Below, one piece after another: positions 4,397 through 6,730 of a DNA stretch of 6,730 nucleotides; within the stretch, counting starts at the first letter, position 1; every line of letters begins with the position of its first letter. A program made the translations under genes and the position numbers. The stretch covers positions 784 to 7,513 of the forward strand of contig DOWN01000111.1 in assembly GCA_003519545.1 (NCBI GenBank), in the 5' to 3' direction. This DNA comes from Bacteroidota bacterium (GTDB taxonomy: Bacteria > Bacteroidota > Ignavibacteria > Tepidaquicellales > Tepidaquicellaceae). Under the pieces are notes generated by a model, which was not told where the DNA came from, did no database searches, and worked only from the letters and a program-made list of their open reading frames with translations.

Positions 4397-6730
4397 TTAA
4401 TTTAAAATTTTATTTAAAAATTTACCTGTATGAGACATTTTATATTTTGCAATTTCTTCAGGACTTCCTTTGGCAACAATATATCCCCCATCATCGCCAC
4501 TTTCAGGTCCCAAGTCAAAAATATAATCAGCACATTTGATTACATCAAGGTTATGTTCAATAACAACAAGAGAATTTCCGTTCACAATTAATTTTTCAAA
4601 ACATTTCAAGAGTTTTGCAATGTCATTAAAATGCAGACCTGTTGTAGGTTCATCAAATATAAACAAAGTATTCACACCCGGTTCTTGAAAAGTCAGATGA
4701 TATGCAAGTTTTACTCTTTGGGATTCACCACCGGAAAGAGTAGCACCGGACTGACCTAATCTAATATATCCGAGCCCAACTTCAGAAAGAACTCTTATTT
4801 TATTATAAATTTTCTGATTGTTCTTAAAAAATTCGAGTGCTTCATCCACAGTCATATCTAATACTTCAGAAATATTTTTCTGAATACCTGTAGCCCCCTG
4901 GTATTTAACGCTCAGAATATCAGTTTTATATCTTTTGCCTTTACACACTTCACACTCAAGAATTATATCAGCCATAAACTGCATTTCAATTTTAATAATT
5001 CCAGTTCCTTCACAGGTTTCACATCTACCGCCGGGAACATTAAAAGAAAAATATCCCGGAGTGAAACCATTTTTTTTAGAAGCAGGCAGATTGGAATATA
5101 ATTCCCTGATTACATCGAATGCTTTTATGTATGTGACAGGGTTTGATCTCGGACTTTTACCGATAGGTGACTGATCAACAATCTCAACATTTTCAATATT
5201 ATTAATGCCTTCTATAGAATCAAACTCACCAATTTTTTCCGAGTATAGACCATCCATTTTTCTTTTCAGACCACCAAATAAAATATTATTTATCAATGTT
5301 GACTTACCTGAACCGCTTACACCTGTTATGCAAACGAACATATTAAGAGGTATGCTTACATCAATATCTTTTAAGTTATTTTCCCTGGCACCTTTAATAT
5401 TTATAAACTTAGTATTCTCTGTTATTTTTCTTCTTATTTTAGGAACATTTATAGAAAGTTTACCGCTCAGATATTTTCCAGTAAATGAATTTTTATCTTT
5501 TAGAATTTCTTTGTAAGTGCCTTGAAATATTTTTTCCCCCCCAAGCTCACCTGCAAGTGGTCCGATATCAATAATCTGATCAGATGTTTTCATCATATCA
5601 GAATCATGTTCAACAACAATTACAGTATTTCCGATATCTCTCAGAGATTTCATTATGTTAATTAATTTTTCATTGTCTCTCGGATGAAGACCTATAGACG
5701 GTTCATCAAGGACATAGATAGAACCTACTAATGATGAGCCGAGAGAAGTGGAAAGATTAATTCGCTGAGACTCACCACCTGATAAAGAATTGCTTAATCT
5801 ATCGAGTGTAAGATATGTTAAACCGACTTCTACAAGATATTTTAACCTTGAAGTTATTTCTTCTATGATACGTCCGGAAATTTTAATTTCAGATTCAGGT
5901 AAAATTAAAGTATTAAAAAAATTATACGCCTCATTAATTTTCATTCTCACAATATCAAATATATTTAATCCGTTAATCTTAACATATAATGCTTCCTTTC
6001 TTAATCTTGCACCGCCACAAGATCTGCAAGTTGTATATGCTCTGTATTTATTCAGAAAAACTCTGTAATGTAATTTATAAGCCGCTTCTTTTTCAATCTG
6101 TTTAAAAAATTTATAAATGCCTGAATATTTTTTTCCTCCGTTAAAAACAAAATCTAATTGAGATTTATTCAGTTTTGAAAATGGGATATGTATATCTACA
6201 TTATAATTATCCGCTTCATTAATTAAGTCAGTAAGATGTTTTGTATGTTTTGGAGTTGTAAATGGTAATATAGCACCTTTAAAAATTGATTTCTTTTTAT
6301 CCGGTATTACTAAGTCCATATCAATATCCATAGTTTTACCAAATCCCTGACAACTTTCACATGCTCCATAAGGATTATTAAAAGAGAATAGTCTTGGTTC
6401 CGGGTCTTCAAATTTTATCCCGTCTCTTTCGAGGTAATAATTATAACTAAAGTCTTCAAAATCATCTGAATTATTTTTAAATACTCTAATTACGGCATAT
6501 CCGCCTGATTCTTTGTAGGCAAATTCAATTGCGTCATTAAATCTTGAAATTGATTCCCTGTCGTTTGGTTCAAAGTTTAATCTGTCAGTGATTATTCCAA
6601 TATACTCATCATTAGTAGTATTAATAATTTTTATTAAATCATCTACACTATAATCATTTAAATCATATAATACATTTTTGATTAAAATTTTATAATAACC
6701 TGAAGTTTTTAATTCATTAAACTTTAAGTG
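4397..6730 (-). CDS. uvrA: UvrA paralogue (second excinuclease ABC subunit A-like ATPase), N-terminus outside window
   Basis: The minus-strand frame is open from the stop at 4397-4399 to the right edge, giving 777 visible residues. By alignment with the plus-strand UvrA, about 165-175 N-terminal residues, including the first Walker A, lie outside. The Met at 6331 (visible residue 134) is internal: coding upstream of it reads LFSFNNPYGACESCQGFGK, the conserved first zinc-module segment. Visible motifs: CESC (124-127), middle zinc module TCRSC (Cys235, 238), first signature SLSGGESQR (315-323), first Walker B VLDEP (Glu343), second Walker A GVSGSGKST (470-478, Lys476), a complete C-terminal zinc hook (Cys570, 573, 593, 596), second signature TLSGGESQR (664-672) and second Walker B IFDEP (Glu694). 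Features such as LGSSLVGSIYVLDEP and LFIFDEPTTGLHF resemble the Bacteroidota UvrA branch, unlike the more general bacterial style of the plus-strand copy. Visible residues 1-80 correspond to the UvrB-binding domain but have lost the usual GFxRVRVDGE pattern (GYYKILIKNVLYDL instead). All ATPase residues seen are intact, so it should be an active ATPase. The name UvrA2 is possible, but classical UvrA2 lacks the UvrB-binding domain, whereas here the segment persists. Confidence 0.93.
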   Translation of the reverse strand, partial: HLKFNELKTSGYYKILIKNVLYDLNDYSVDDLIKIINTTNDEYIGIITDRLNFEPNDRESISRFNDAIEFAYKESGGYAVIRVFKNNSDDFEDFSYNYYLERDGIKFEDPEPRLFSFNNPYGACESCQGFGKTMDIDMDLVIPDKKKSIFKGAILPFTTPKHTKHLTDLINEADNYNVDIHIPFSKLNKSQLDFVFNGGKKYSGIYKFFKQIEKEAAYKLHYRVFLNKYRAYTTCRSCGGARLRKEALYVKINGLNIFDIVRMKINEAYNFFNTLILPESEIKISGRIIEEITSRLKYLVEVGLTYLTLDRLSNSLSGGESQRINLSTSLGSSLVGSIYVLDEPSIGLHPRDNEKLINIMKSLRDIGNTVIVVEHDSDMMKTSDQIIDIGPLAGELGGEKIFQGTYKEILKDKNSFTGKYLSGKLSINVPKIRRKITENTKFINIKGARENNLKDIDVSIPLNMFVCITGVSGSGKSTLINNILFGGLKRKMDGLYSEKIGEFDSIEGINNIENVEIVDQSPIGKSPRSNPVTYIKAFDVIRELYSNLPASKKNGFTPGYFSFNVPGGRCETCEGTGIIKIEMQFMADIILECEVCKGKRYKTDILSVKYQGATGIQKNISEVLDMTVDEALEFFKNNQKIYNKIRVLSEVGLGYIRLGQSGATLSGGESQRVKLAYHLTFQEPGVNTLFIFDEPTTGLHFNDIAKLLKCFEKLIVNGNSLVVIEHNLDVIKCADYIFDLGPESGDDGGYIVAKGSPEEIAKYKMSHTGKFLNKILN
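5288..5323 (-). repeat. Inverted-repeat arm 2 (second Walker A of the minus-strand uvrA paralogue)
   Basis: This is the partner of 3044-3079. Read on the minus strand it encodes the same Walker A peptide and differs from the other arm at 4 of 36 positions. The arms are in opposite orientation and about 2.2 kb apart. Confidence 0.6.
5530..5542 (-). repeat. G7A6 homopolymer tract inside the uvrA paralogue
   Basis: The plus strand reads T6 (5530-5535) followed by C7 (5536-5542). On the coding minus strand this is GGGGGGGAAAAAA, translated as part of LGGEKIF. Seven consecutive Gs are conspicuous in so AT-rich a coding sequence, where glycine is otherwise mostly GGA or GGT. Both parts are prone to polymerase slippage, and a one-base change would shift the frame before the second ATPase domain. 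Confidence 0.7.

Noticed and set aside
4935..5516. Plus-strand open frames opposite the uvrA paralogue (4935-5174 and 5205-5516)
   Set aside because: They are antisense to intact UvrA coding sequence with full motifs; no start signals or family features support them.
5790..6068. Plus-strand 92-codon frame opposite the uvrA paralogue
   Set aside because: It mirrors the first signature and middle zinc-module region of UvrA on the other strand; it is a shadow frame.
1..6730. Search for CRISPR repeats, tRNA/rRNA genes, insertion-sequence ends, attachment sites or a defence system
   Set aside because: No regularly spaced direct repeats, cloverleaf-like segments, transposase or integrase motifs, or terminal inverted repeats were found. 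The UvrA ABC ATPases are standard repair proteins, not defence ATPases.

Overview
The window is AT-rich throughout. It has no Shine-Dalgarno-like sequences before its starts, and it carries a promoter of the Bacteroidota type (TTG, 20-nt spacer, TAnnTTTG). The encoded proteins resemble those of the Bacteroidota/Ignavibacteriota/Chlorobiota (FCB) group. I read it as a chromosomal segment from such a bacterium, possibly an Ignavibacteria-like lineage. That placement is inferred from sequence style, not from a marker gene.

Layout: (1) positions 1-132 hold the last 43 codons of an unidentified plus-strand gene. (2) A monocistronic gene at 214-954 encodes a secreted, probably outer-membrane beta-barrel protein. 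It has its own promoter upstream and a clear intrinsic terminator at 984-1009. (3) A complete 959-aa UvrA (excinuclease ABC subunit A) starts at a TTG codon and fills 1103-3982. (4) A small secreted protein of the COG3650-like 'GTEPFW / CSDGMSD' type lies on the minus strand at 3984-4391. (5) A second UvrA paralogue lies on the minus strand and runs off the right edge, occupying 4397-6730 with 777 residues visible. The minus-strand open frame continues well upstream of the internal Met at 6331, so that Met is not the gene start.

The plus-strand uvrA and the minus-strand uvrA paralogue/secreted-protein pair converge, with their stop codons one base apart. The plus-strand UvrA has every ATPase motif, an intact UvrB-binding region and an intact C-terminal zinc hook, so it is the likely working nucleotide-excision-repair damage sensor. 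The minus-strand paralogue keeps all ATPase motifs in its visible part, but its segment equivalent to the UvrB-binding domain has diverged, which suggests a specialised or partly UvrB-independent role. The secreted protein begins 5 nt after the paralogue's stop and is probably co-transcribed with it; no functional link is evident.

I found no RNA genes, CRISPR arrays, insertion sequences, integrase genes or defence cassettes. The window is mostly ordinary DNA-repair housekeeping. The points worth a second look are the paired convergent UvrA paralogues, the half-lost first zinc site in both, the diverged UvrB-binding region of the paralogue, and an unusual G7A6 tract in the paralogue's coding sequence.
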